Source of the DNA: Pampus argenteus
Taxonomy: Eukaryota; Chordata; Actinopteri; Scombriformes; Stromateidae
Reading direction: 5' to 3'
NCBI GenBank assembly: GCA_036937835.1
Contig: CM072862.1
Span: forward strand, 10,581,501 to 10,645,500
Length of the DNA: 64,000 nucleotides
Shown piece by piece: positions 1-12,260 of the stretch (position 1 is the stretch's first letter; every line of letters starts with the position of its first letter). The position numbers and the translations under genes are program-made. The notes beneath the pieces were generated by a model, which was given only the letters and a program-made list of their open reading frames with translations, was not told the DNA's origin and made no database searches.

Positions 1-1369
1 ATGCAAGACCATTTTCTACCAGCTCACAGAAAACTAAATCCTGAGTTGATGACCAGTTCAATCATATTGTGCGGTTAGCTGTGATCCCTGCTGCTCTGTC
101 AGACTGCTCGGAGCAGCGGTGTCCCTCATCCAGCGGTAAGCTGGGGCATGTGACCAGCTCAGGCTAGCACGGGAAATAAAGAGTTTTAAGAGTCAAAAGA
201 CCAAAAAACTCCGGCTGCTCTTGAGACTCAACATACCATGGCAGAAAGAGATGCAGTGAGATAATATTAATACTGTGATACAAGATTAGATATTATCTGG
301 GATTTGGATGATTATATTTTCCTCTCGTTACGTGCCACAACACAGTTAAAACAAACATATTGGACAGTAAAGGTCTCTGTCTGCTTGCTAAATGAATGAG
401 CAGCAGGATGGCTTTATAGCTATATTAAAATTGTAATATGACTGCTTTAGTTTTTAATACTGACCACAGGTCCATACCAGCCTCACAGAAACAATCACTA
501 AACCATGATACATAGAGATAATAGAGTTGATTTTGCCAATATGAGCCACACTGTGTATTAACACTGTGCAGTAATATCACCACCTCTTTCCACTCACCCA
601 GTGCTCCTTCACCTTACCAGAAGGATTTGACAGGAAATTGAGCTGTCAGGGAGAGGAAGAGGAAATATTACATCTAACATAATGCTGAGAGCAGTCCCCT
701 CTCTCAGCAATGTTTGCAGCAGGCCTATGAAAAATGTAACTCTGCAAACAGCGTCGAGTTGACGTACAGGTGTTTAGCTTAAGTCTGAGATGACAAACTG
801 TTTCTGTATCTCTGAACTTTTCTGAGAAGCATTCAGTTTAAACGGACTTGGCGGCCACTCAAGGTGGCATTGACTTGTTACTTACAATGACAGCTGGCAG
901 AAATATGCCTTAAAACAAGTACCAGCTGCTCTGAACAGGACTCTTCTTTCTGCTCAATGTCTCTCTCGTCGGTTTCTTTGCAAATACAGTTAACCGCTGC
1001 TAACATCAGGCAGCTGCCGCAGCTAGTTAGCTTGGGATAAGTAGCTAGCATTTAGCGCTAGCGAGCTAGCTGTTTAGCCTGCTAACGTTACGCCCGTGTG
1101 TGACTTTTGGGGTTTTCTTGCCAGACGGTGTGTCACCGGAGAGCATTTTACTTGTTATGTCCGAGTCGGAGTGTTTCGGCTGAGCAGGCCGCCAGTCGGC
1201 AAACACCACCCGGATCTGGGCTCAGTGCCTAACAGGCAAGAGGCAGCATGCATACAGGGGGGGACCTGCCAGTCAAAATCCCCGATCAGTCACGACGATC
1301 CTCAGCGCCAATTTGACCAGATGATAAATACCAGAGAAGGCAGCTGACTGCTCAGAAAGGGCCACATAC
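1..1369. other. Left-edge non-coding stretch, probably intron 1 of the unidentified minus-strand gene
   Basis: No convincing exon was found here on either strand. The 83-codon plus-strand frame at 1096-1347 has no coding character. A GCTAGC/TTAGC-rich patch lies at about 1020-1090, a composition often seen in dispersed fish repeats and near fish promoters. If the exon at 1370-1520 is real, this stretch would be its downstream intron. Confidence 0.3.
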
Positions 1370-1520
1370 CATTCTCTTCACCGTTGAGACTGAGGAAGAG
1401 CTGCGTCGTGGCTTTTATCCATCTATCAGCGGCTCTCTCGGTTAGCCTTGGAAGGAAAGCCCGGTGGAGGTTGGAGAGATCCGCTTCGGCTGCAGCTACA
1501 ACGGAAGGTTGCTTTTTCAT
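1370..1520 (-). CDS. Putative first coding exon of an unidentified gene that continues off the left edge
   Basis: On the minus strand an ATG at 1520 opens a frame of 50 codons plus one base. It begins MKKQPSVVAAAEADLSNLHR and ends in LFLSLNGEEN, then a good splice donor (GTATGTGG, 1369-1362). The same frame is open upstream to 1616, so an earlier start is possible. The peptide is amphipathic and charged, with no signal peptide or domain that I recognise. It lies about 1.4 kb downstream of the end of sppl2a on the same strand, and 1000-1620 is richer in CpG than the surroundings, as expected for a promoter and first exon. I could not name the gene. A chance open frame ending at a GT remains possible. 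Confidence 0.4.
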
Positions 1521-2914
1521 AATTGTGCGACTCCAGACTGACGCTGCATGACGGGCCGGCTGACTCAGCCAGCCCCGCTCACTGTCACATGGCCGAGGCG
1601 GAGCAACCGGCCACATGTGCGCTTTGTTTTAGTCCCCATTAATGCAAGCAGCGGGCAAAAAGTGCACATATATTTGCTTTCTGCTGCGTGTCTCGACAGA
1701 ACAGCGATGAGGTTTAACTGCTCTAAACGGAGCATACATCCACTTTCTTACAGGGCACCAGTATTTAAACATATTGTAAGTATTAATATGTAAGTAACTT
1801 AAAGTGTAATAACTAATGGTTAATTCACGTTTAATAACCCATATACTAATGTCTCATAGATTATGTATAAGAACAATGTTGAGATATCCAAGTTGAAATA
1901 AAAACACTGCCTGCTTTTATTATTTTTACCTCTTAAAATCACTAACAATTTTAAAAAGGGATATTTCACAACCTGGCAATGCTGAACATGTTCTTACTAC
2001 TTAATTACCAACTGGTCTATAACACTTTAGCATCATTACTATCTATTAATGAAGCCATTACTGACTTTTTATAAAGTGTGCCTTATCCCAAAGAGAAAGA
2101 AGATTCATTCAGGATATTTTAAAGTTGTTTGTTTACACTGGTTGAAAGGCCTGTGTGCCTAATGAGCTGCTCCCTACAACACTTTTTATTTAATATATCA
2201 TAACTAACATGCTGGTTAGTCCTCTACACACTGACAGCTTCCCTTTTTGCAGAATCCGTTTGAAGAGTTTAATACTTAGTGTAGCGTCCCTAGCTAAATC
2301 ACATGACATAAACCTCTCCAGAGGCCCTATCAAAATGTGTCTTAACTTTCTGTTCATAAAGTTATTAAATCCAAACAGAACAGCAAGTCACTGCCTTCCT
2401 GCAGATAGACTGTTCATCAAAGGCACGATTCAGAACGAAAGTTTCAACTGAAAAACACATTAAAATCATGAAATATAAGTTGTTCATTTAATATAAGGCA
2501 ATGAAAGAAATCACATCATACAAACAGGTTACACAGAAACCCCCAGTTATCAAAAATGTATCTTTTTTTTTGGCTACAAGTAATTTAAACCCCAACCCCT
2601 GATGAATCTGTCAAGCTAAATATTATAAAGTGCTTTCTCTTTTTTTTGTATGCAATCATCATCAAGGCAGGATGTATAGGCAACGTCATTACATTTTTCT
2701 GAACACAAATCTAAGAGACCTTTTAGTCACCAACAAGCCTTTCAATTCTTTAAAACATAAGTTTCCTTTACACAAGCCAGTCACATCAGTCAGTCAAAAT
2801 AAACCCATAATGTTAATAATCTGATGATGTTCCCTTGATTTATGAATATGATATTAAAATGTAAAAAAACAAATAAAGGCTTCAGCAGTTAGGGCCCTGT
2901 TCAACAGTGGTAAG
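1521..2914. other. Region between the unidentified gene and the sppl2a stop codon; probable sppl2a 3' UTR
   Basis: No coding exon is visible. Downstream of the sppl2a stop on the minus strand, an AATAAA hexamer (read as tttatt near 2186 on the plus strand) is a candidate poly(A) signal, which would give a 3' UTR of about 0.7 kb. The part nearest 1521-1620 would be the promoter or 5' UTR of the unidentified gene. Confidence 0.35.
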
Positions 2915-4110
2915 TCAGCACGTTTCCCCTTTTATGGAGCAGTCAGTTCTTCCCTCTGAAGAGAAAAGGAAGAATAAAAAGTTACTCATTCTGTAACTGA
3001 ATTGTTTCTTTCACTGAATACCAACGACGGACATAGAAAAACTGTAACATAAATGGGATTTTAGCTTGTAATGCATACTGCATTTACAACAGTTAATAAG
3101 TGGTACAAATACACAAAAAAAAAAAAAAAAAAATCCATGCCCTCCAGAGTTAACTGCAAGCAACAGCATGCAGAGTGCAACATAAACATGTTGGCAACTG
3201 CATGAAAGAGGCTTGTCTCCCGTTGGTTGGAAGAGACGCAGAATTTTAGGAAGTAGAAAGGGATAAAACAAACTGCAGAAATAAAGAAATGATGTTAATG
3301 GTATTCCAGGGCCATAGCTTTAACCCAAGTCCACTTTGGAGCATGGCTGAGAAGTTCAAACACATCAGAGGATTAGTTTCAATCAACTAGGGACACCTAG
3401 TGGTCAGCTGATGTAAAACACTGCACTGTCCAAACTTTAGATCCTTTATTATTTATGTCTTTGTATTTAAGTAATTGAAATCAGTTGTGTTTTTGAATAT
3501 CACATTGACCCTGGAAAGCAGTTAAATGTCAAAAGAAAAAGACAAGGTAGATAAAAAGAAGCTGATGGTAAGATAAGGCACTGCAGTAAGCAACACCGTA
3601 AAATGGAAGCACACCTGCCAGCAAAGGTTTCCTGGATGAGTCCAAGACCTGGTGAAGATGAAGCCAGGTGAGAATTTCAGTTTATTATTATCCGTCTCTT
3701 TATCACGCACACACACACACACACACAGAGGTTTACTTAAGTAACCCTAACCCACTTTGACATGTTCACTATGATAGATTACCAGTCTACTGTAAAGAAG
3801 TTTAAGTCACAGCAAGTTCATTTTCATTTTGTAAACAATCTGCAGTAAGCAACCTACTGGTGGTCCTATTGATGGTATAACTTCTGGTCCATACATTTTT
3901 CATTTAATCCCACTCATATAACAGGCCTGTCTGTGAGGCATTAAGGTCTCAGGAGAACCCAATCAATTCAACAAAATCCTCATTATGACCTCATGCATTG
4001 TAAAAGATAAAACACATTTATGTACATAGTCAAGACACATCTATTATTACTCAGTTTGGGAGTATCACAACATCTCCTCAACTCATTTATGGTGATGTCA
4101 CAAAATAGTA

Positions 4111-4145
<35 letters not shown>

Positions 4146-7100
4146 CAGTCACAGCACATGCTAGGCTAAGGAACATGTAAATGATAGATGTCTTTCCATT
4201 GCTGTACATTTAATTGCTTAAAGATAGTGCAGTATACTGGAATATATTTGGTCAATATACTATTAGTGGGTGACTAATTGCAATCTCTCAGTTGAAGTGC
4301 AATTACGGGGTAGTAATGCTGTACTGTTTTCTCAGCATCTTGAGCTGCTGAGTGATAATAGAATTATAAAAAATTGAGGTTGGATTCAGGAGGATTTGAA
4401 AACATAACATAAGGCCTAGTAAAAAAAAACATTAAAAAAAAATTCACATTAAAAAGTGTGACTGCAGATTCTATTTCTTATTCTTTTATATTTGACTCAA
4501 AATATTTAAACTATCTCACAGATGTCAACCACGCAATAAGTAAAACACAGCAACAGTCTTTGTGCTTTTACTGACACAAACTTTTGCAAACCCATCATTT
4601 TCTTCAACAGGGCCAGTAGAGGGACAAGTACCTCGAATAACATCCACTGATACTGCAATACATGGACTAGTTTTTGTAGTAAGAGCCTCAGGTGGTCTTG
4701 TGTGAGTAGCTTTCTCTCAATGTACTTGCATGGCAAGACAGTTGCTTGGCAATTGTTTTTCAACAATTTATGAGAAAGTTATGACCAGGAAATAGCTTTT
4801 TTTGGCTGAACAGGTAAGATGCTTATTTTATTATGTTACATACAAGCACCATGGCACTAAAGCATGTTAGCCTTTTATATATTAGTAATGTAAATATTCA
4901 ATACCCTCTAGTGTCTTGGCATTAAGCCTTGCAGTTGTTGGCATAGCATTGTGTTGGATGAACAGGTGGTGACAAGTTTAAGTCACTGATATAAAAGATG
5001 GGAAGAAATACACTGAAACATTACTGAAAACATTGACAAAGCACCGTCACAGCTATCAGTCAAACCTGTAGAGGATTGCTTTGAATCCTCTCCCTGTTCC
5101 TCTCACCTCATAGGTGGTTCCTGACCAGAACTGCCTCATTTCTCCCCTGCATCCAGCCACTACGGCTGAGGTTATCAGGGTGAAGGGCACTAGGTAGAGT
5201 AGAGCAGGCTGGCCCATCCCTGACAGCAGCATCACAGCAAACGTCGTTATCATTCCCAGCAGATAGGCTACAGGGAACAGGGCAGACAGACAAATACAAA
5301 CTCAAAGAAAATGACGAGGTAAAACTAAAGCTTGCATAGCATACAGAAATAATCAGAACTTCAATCCAGAGATTCAACTATTTCTCAGCAGAAATACCTT
5401 TTCACTGAGCAGAACTACTAAAGGGACTCACTAAAGAGCTTTTGATACACATGTGAAACCAAAACGTTCAACATTAGGATTTATAAGGTAATGTTACAAA
5501 ATGAAGTCTAAATAGTTCAGCTTGAAGAGTGTGTGAACTGGGAACTAATATGGACATTTGAACATATCAGAAATACTGTATGTGCAATAAAATATATATT
5601 ATTCTAAAATGTGACAATGGCATACTGTACATTATCCTTATAGTATCACCAGTACTATAAACTCTGTGCTCACAAGAACTGTAAACTAACAGTATAGGAT
5701 GCATATTACTATAATTAGTACTCAGAACAATATGACATGTTTACATGTGGCATTGGAAGGTTACAACATATGAATAACAAGACGCTTCTAGTTAAGCTGT
5801 GAGGTACCTATGCAGCAGCTGAGGAAGTAGATCTTCTTGCTGCTGTTGATCCAAACATCAAACCTGCTGCAGTACGCCACCAGGAGACCTGTTGGACCAA
5901 TTAGGATGCAGTAATGAGGGTGAGTCACACATCACACTACAGCACTGCCATTATGTCTTCTGCTTTTTTAAAAATAGTTGTTTTGACTTTTAATTCAATA
6001 AGACACATATTCACACGTGAAAGAATTTTCTCTTTTTTACTTCCAACGACTCATATATGTTAGTTCAGTGTAGTCAAACTGATTGGCTACCAGCAGCTAT
6101 TGTTGTCTGTATTGAAAATATTTAAAAAGGTAAGTTTTAGGTGAAAAGTGCTGACACTTTAACCTCACCTGGAACAATAATATCTCCATAACCCAGAATG
6201 GAGAACTGCATCCCACACAAGTTTTGAGCCCACGCTAAGAAACGTGGGACACGCATCACCACCGGCAGCTGTGGGGGAAAAAAAAAACATTTCACATGCT
6301 TAAAGTGTGCCAGTAGCATTACATTTATTAATACAGGGCCTTACACTGACTCAATCTGGCTGCAATATCTTCACTTCATATGCATTTCTCAAACCTTTAC
6401 AGATTCTGTATTTTGGTGTAACTCGCTTTTGAATTCCTTTGCTCTTTCTTTTAACAAATCACCAGAGAGGGAACTGTCAGACAAGAGAGACAACTCTCAG
6501 ATGGCCTGGTTGTTATAATCATTGGTCTAATAACAAATTAATGACCATTTAGGGTGTCAGTAAACAATGGCAACAACAACTTCAAGTATTTTCTGCACTC
6601 TACTTCAAGACTGAACAAACAACACGCATACTAATTCTAAAACAATGTTTTTGGAAAGTACTGAAATGTCCCCTGACACAAAAATTAAAAGCAGCTGAAG
6701 CCAAAATATTTTTTTACATAACTAATTCAGCTTGATTAGAACTACTGTCTTCAAAATGTAAACTCAACTGACCTACCCACCAGCTGATAATCATATGAGC
6801 CTATATGTATGTTTTTGTCACTTGCTTCAAATTCCACTTTTATGAAAGGGCTAAAAAAAATGTCTCCTTCAGCCTTGTTTTCAGAGAGGAATTGATATCC
6901 ATGGAGGAGAAATGTAATATAAATTAATAAATAAATAAATACATTTCCTTTCATGCATTTCCACTTGTCACAAACTAAACAGCATTTTTGTAAATCTGTC
7001 AAGTCTTTTGTGTGTTTTTCTGCCCAAGTTTGAAAATTAAATTATTAACGTTTAGATAGTCTATGTGTGTCACACTATAAAAAATAATATATGTAAGCAA

Positions 7101-10100
7101 CAGTGCCCAACATTTTATTCGGGAACAGTTGAAGAAACTTTAGAAAAGTAGATTCTACTCATGAGATTCTTCCCCCAGCCTGATACGATGCGTCAATACA
7201 AGGAGTAGTTGGATAACATGGCACAGCTTACTTTCTCAGAGGGAGCCTGGGGTTCAGCTGGGACCTCCACCATGTTACCTTGCGTCTACGACAGAGCCCA
7301 CCCAACCCCAGCGCACAGTTAGTCAACCAGTCTATCATTCCACTCAAGGGATCAACAACAGACAGTACAGATAAGTGCAGGGTGTTAATAAAGCCAGAAC
7401 AACTTGATGGGGAATTCCACCAAGCTTAGGTTTTTAGTTTGTTGTTCAAGGAGAGAAAGTGTATTTAATTCAGAGAGTGATCAGTCTTAATTATCCTAAT
7501 CAAGTAATCAAAGTTTTGAGCTACAAGCAGGGAAAACAATCACAGGGTAAAAAAAAATCTTTATGACCAATGATGAAAATTAGATTCAAACTAAAACAGT
7601 GAAAGGAATGAATTTGGAACTTAATATTTTAGACAAATGCCTAGAAAGACAATTTGGTGGAGTTCCCCGTGAAGGTAGGAAGCAATGTGAGAAGACTTAC
7701 CTTCTCTCCAGATGCATCTGGGCCCAGAGCAACCTGCACCATGATGCTAACTCCATTCTGTTGAGAGATGCCAAACATGATTTTACAGCATATCTTCATC
7801 CTGACAGTTTATAGATGCAGTTTGCAGAAACATCTCTTGTTTAATGACAGCAGGAATCTGTATGCGTGTAATTTTCTCTTTGTAACTCATCATTTTCTCA
7901 CTCAAAGTTTTTGTGCATCAATGTAATATCTCTGCTGGCTACCAAAATACTTTAAACTTGGTGACAACAAGAGTAGAATATTAAGGAATGTCATAAAAAT
8001 GTAATGCATCTCATACCTTGGTGAAGAAAGGAGTGATGAAAACAAAGAAGACATCATACACAAGCAGGAGACTCAGAAGAATCACACAGATCTGTGATGT
8101 AATGGAGAAAAAAAGAGATTGTACTTAATTTGAGAACTGTAAAAAAAAAATATATTTCTACATTACAACATATGAACTGCTTTATAAATATCACTTTAAC
8201 GGACAATGACGGTGAAGGTACAGGGCTTTGTCTAATGGCAATAAATATATACTTTGATAAATATAACAGTGGGACTAAAAGAAGTCCTCATGGCTAACAA
8301 AGCACCTTCAGACAAGAAAAGGAGGAGAGAAGGGAGTAAGAGGTGCTGTGAAGAGGTACCTTGAAATTGGACAGTGAAATGGTCTTCATAAAGTTAAGGC
8401 AGAAAGCAATGCCGAGGAGATCCTGCAAGATCCAGATCCATCTACAAGCACACAAGAAAAGCTCAAATTCATATACAGGATGTCTTCAGACAGGAGTATC
8501 AGCCAATACTATCCACTATTAATGTTAATTATTTCTTTAAAACCAGATCAAGAAAGCCTACTGCCATCAGTGTATGAATGGGTGTGTGAATGTGTGTGTG
8601 AATGGGTGAATGCTGACATGTTGTCAAAAGGACTAGAAAAGTGTATAAGTCTATACAAGTCCATTTACACTGGTTATGTCCAAACGTGGAAGAACTGCAA
8701 TTGTGTTTTGTGTGCATGTGTGTCCTGACAGTACCTGTCTTCATTCCTGTAGACTGCCCAGATCACAGAAACAGAAATGCAAACAGCAGCCAGTATCAGA
8801 GACCTCACTGAGAAGTTCACATTTCGAATAGAGAAGCTAGAAAAATACACAAACACACTCAAATAAACAAACGCCTTCAGGAGTTGAGGCTTGTCTGTCA
8901 GTATGAAGAGACACAGTTAAAAGAAGGATGGAGCAAACATAACTTACCTCCCAGTGCCACAACGCATTAGATCCATCACTGCATCTAGACAGCTGAACAG
9001 CGCGGTGGCAGATGCCAGGCAGAATATAGCGATAATGATGTAAACTGGGGGAAAAAAGGAAATAAACATCACATCAACAAACACCAGATATTTGTACTCC
9101 TTTGGAATACATAAGTACTTTGGTTTATTTGTTTGTTTGTTTTTTGTTCCACTCACCGAGGATATTGTAGAAGTAGTACATGAGGATGAGCATCCCGCAC
9201 ATCAGGGCAACAAACATAAACACTTTGAGAGGAGAATACAGGGAAAGCTCTCCACTGTCTGCTTTGTTTTCACCACTTCCTCCCCCTGCCACCCCATTAC
9301 TCAACCGGTCTCTGCCACAAACAGAAAAAGATTACAATAGTTTTGTGTGTTTTTTATGTCCTTCATCAATGCTGACACAAAAGGAGAGAACTAAACAATA
9401 CAATGTGTTATAATTAAATGTAAATTTGAGAGGGTATATATTGCTGGTTGACTATTATATTCCACCTACATTCATCACTTTAGTAAATACTAGCTATATT
9501 CACAATGATGTTATCTTGTTGCCATTTACACTGCATATCAACAACCTTCAAAAAACATCTGTCATCACTGCTCTTAAATGTGTTCAACTTTACAGATGTG
9601 AGCTTGTTGCTAAATGCAATATTTCACCTCTCACATGCCCCGCTCCAAAAACCGCCCAAGGCAACCGTGACAATGGAAATCAGTAGCATGACGACGATGC
9701 TCGGATCAATCTTTGAGTATGCTGGAGCATAAAGCTTCACCTGCATGCCTTCACCAAATACCTGACGACATACACAAACATGAAGACATTTAATAGGCTA
9801 ATCCACACCCACTTTGACCTTTTTGCTGCTTTGTGTGTCATTCTAAAATATGCAGTGGGCAGAATGAAGAATGAGGGGAGGAGGAGGGTATGGAGATAGG
9901 TAGGGTTACACTTGGATAGGAAACACCAAATTCAGTAGCACCAAAAAGAGAGTAAAGACAGAGCTGTCTGACCTGCTGTGCTTCCAGGAAGTCCCTGTAC
10001 CTCATGAGTGCCAGAGGAATTTGGACCTTTGCATACTCTGATTCATTGGCTGATGGCATGATCTGAAGAGGCGAGTGATAAAGAAGGAATTTTTATAAAT

Positions 10101-12046
10101 GCAGTTGGTTAGGCAACCTCATTTTATGTATGGTATACTGTTCACTATAAAAAATGTTACATAACAATGAATCTTGATTAAAGGGAACATAAAAATTAGT
10201 TTTGCATTGAAATAAATATACAAATAGAAATGGAAATCCCCACACCCTACTACTGGAACGTCACTTCTGTATTTCTGAATCACTTCTGCATGAGTATCTT
10301 GCATGTCACTAGAATTAATTATGATCAAGTACAGACAAAATAACAAAAGGGGAACTATTTAACAAATGAAACACATACAAATCTCATGGGAACTGCACAT
10401 TACATCCCTTTTCTGTTTAACTAATTAAAAGAAATATAAATTGATGTGAGTGTCCTACCAAAGACGTGTTGCTGGCAATGAGCAAAGTTGTAGCTCCGAG
10501 GCTCTGAGCAACCAGAGCTTTCTGGCTGAACTCACACTCCCCCCTCATTACCACCAGCGCTTTGCCCTTTACCACCTCTGGACTGACCCCTGACGTGTCA
10601 CACAGAACAGTGGAGGTCATGTTCACCAGTGGGTACTGCACCTGAAAAATGAAGAGGACAATTTTATGTCATTTTCCCATCATAACCTTGGGAAACGTAC
10701 AAGAAGTCACACAGCATCGTGCGTTACAGTAAACACAACAAAATTATTTAATCTAAGGTCGTCGTCATCATCACTTCTTTACTGTATATAATATGGTCAA
10801 CACATTAAGGCAAATTTGTCACACCTAATGTCAACTATGACGGGTAACACCATATTGTTTGTTTTTGTTCTTATGTCACAAAAATAGAACAAAGTAAGAA
10901 AAAACATAGACAAAAGAGAACAATCGGCTTAGGAAGTCAATAAAAGTGAGAGACTTACAGCTGCATCAAGAGTTTGTGATAGCGGGGTCCAGGAGTGATT
11001 GTGTACGATGCAGTACTGCCGATCTGTACCTCCATTTGAAATGTGCAAGATCGCCTCTTGGCAGTTTATCTGTTGGTAAACCAATGTTATTCTCTAAAGT
11101 TTCACATAAACTTAAGTGTTCAAGAAAATATATTAAATACATATATTAATCTTGTCAGTTAAAAGACATTTGATTAAGTCACCTTGGGCTTTGGGAAACA
11201 GAAAAAATAGAACAGAAAAGGTAAGCAATAAACTGTATGTGCACATTTCTTATTGGTTATAGTCAAAATTTGAATCATGAAAAGTTTAAACGACGTTCAA
11301 GACCTTGAGAAAGGTTTTATGGATGTGCGTCTGTTGAACTTTCTGGTTTTAGGTTAGGCAGTATAGTATTACATCCTTGGTTTACAGCTTCATTGAATGG
11401 TTGGTTTAAGTGTCAAAATAATCCCAATTATTTTCTCTGATGTATACTCATTTTCTTGTAATGTCTTTCTTTCAACTTGTCCTGAATAACTTATTTACAT
11501 GGGAGACGCCGTGTTGTTTACCATTGAATATGATCATATATGTCCTGTTACACGTCTGAATCATGATCTCATTTAAGATAAACAATACTTCCTTGTCGGT
11601 GACGTCACTCTCCGTCAAATCTCAACCTACAGCATTAATCCTGCTAATTAACATTTAAATGAGCGGACTATAATTTAATTTCAGTTTAGGAAACTTTTTT
11701 TTTATCCACAGTAACGTCCTCTCAGTGTAACTAAAGCAGCGTTCATTAGCCTGAACCACCATAGCTGACGATGCTAAGTGAACAAACATTAACTTTAGCT
11801 TCGTTAGCTCTTCGTCAACAGTCATTTCTCTCGGTGTTTACCGGACAACACACAACACTCAGATATTCAGATGACCACGGTCTGTTGACTAAATACTCCG
11901 GGTATAATTTACACAGTTACCAGTGTTCACAGCTAACATGTTAGCGAGTTATCAGGCCCGTCACTTGCTAACATCAACCTCCGTCCACTTACGTGCAATG
12001 CCGAGTAAATAACCGACAAAAAGACGATTATGACAGTTCTTTCCAT
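2915..12046 (-). CDS. sppl2a: Signal peptide peptidase-like 2A, intramembrane aspartyl protease (17 exons)
   Basis: GxGD-type intramembrane protease that cleaves type II membrane-protein stubs; in mammals it acts in lysosomes and late endosomes. Exons, 5' to 3': 12046-11993, 11069-10959, 10641-10459, 10062-9973, 9761-9628, 9311-9157, 9044-8948, 8836-8735, 8441-8360, 8091-8017, 7757-7701, 7285-7232, 6268-6169, 5888-5808, 5267-5107, 3648-3615, 2955-2915. Phases join without a break into 536 codons (518 without the 7232-7285 exon; human SPPL2A is about 520). Residues 1-18 are a signal peptide (MERTVIIVFLSVIYSALH). A protease-associated lumenal domain follows, including QEAILHISNGG and NMTSTVLCDTS, which resemble SPPL2A more than SPPL2B. 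Multiple membrane segments carry catalytic YD (348-349), GYGD (424-427) and PAL (479-481). YEVL (511-514) fits a lysosomal YxxPhi signal. The last two exons are the least certain. Confidence 0.9.
4112..4142. repeat. (CA)n microsatellite in the sppl2a region
   Basis: About 31 uninterrupted bases of alternating A and C, between the last two large exons of sppl2a. A shorter (CA)n lies at 3706-3727 and an A19 run at 3115-3133. Confidence 0.95.
7232..7285 (-). CDS. sppl2a: Extra in-frame 18-codon exon of sppl2a, probable tandem copy of the preceding exon
   Basis: Read on the minus strand, a TAG acceptor at 7287-7286 and a strong GTAAGC donor at 7231-7226 bracket exactly 54 bases in phase 0, encoding TQGNMVEVPAEPQAPSEK. 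The preceding exon (7757-7701, also phase 0) encodes NGVSIMVQVALGPDASGEK. The two share the MV-V...P.A...EK pattern, and either could join to the next exon, which starts LPVVMRVP. The segment sits between the YD and GYGD membrane helices. Human SPPL2A, as I recall it, has only one such segment of 19 residues. The exon may be constitutive, skipped or mutually exclusive; the sequence alone does not decide. Its polypyrimidine tract is only moderate. Confidence 0.65.
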
Positions 12047-12260
12047 TCTGGCAACATCCGCTTTTTTACAGAGCCGAGCAGAATCAACATTAATTCACGT
12101 TTATACGGCACGGAGACACTTTCTTATTCACTAAGTTTCTCGAGTCTTCGTAGCCGTGTATTTCTCCCAACAAGTACCAGACACTTCCTGTATTGACACA
12201 TGACACACTGACCCATTGGTTTCTGTTTCATCTTACAGCGTCCAAACACACAGGAGTGGA
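12047..12260 (-). promoter_or_regulatory. Probable sppl2a promoter and 5' UTR
   Basis: The sequence directly upstream of the sppl2a ATG contains a CCAAT box on the minus strand near 12214 (attgg on the plus strand) and an ETS-like cacttcctg near 12182. No TATA box is obvious. The transcription start cannot be placed from sequence alone. Confidence 0.4.
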
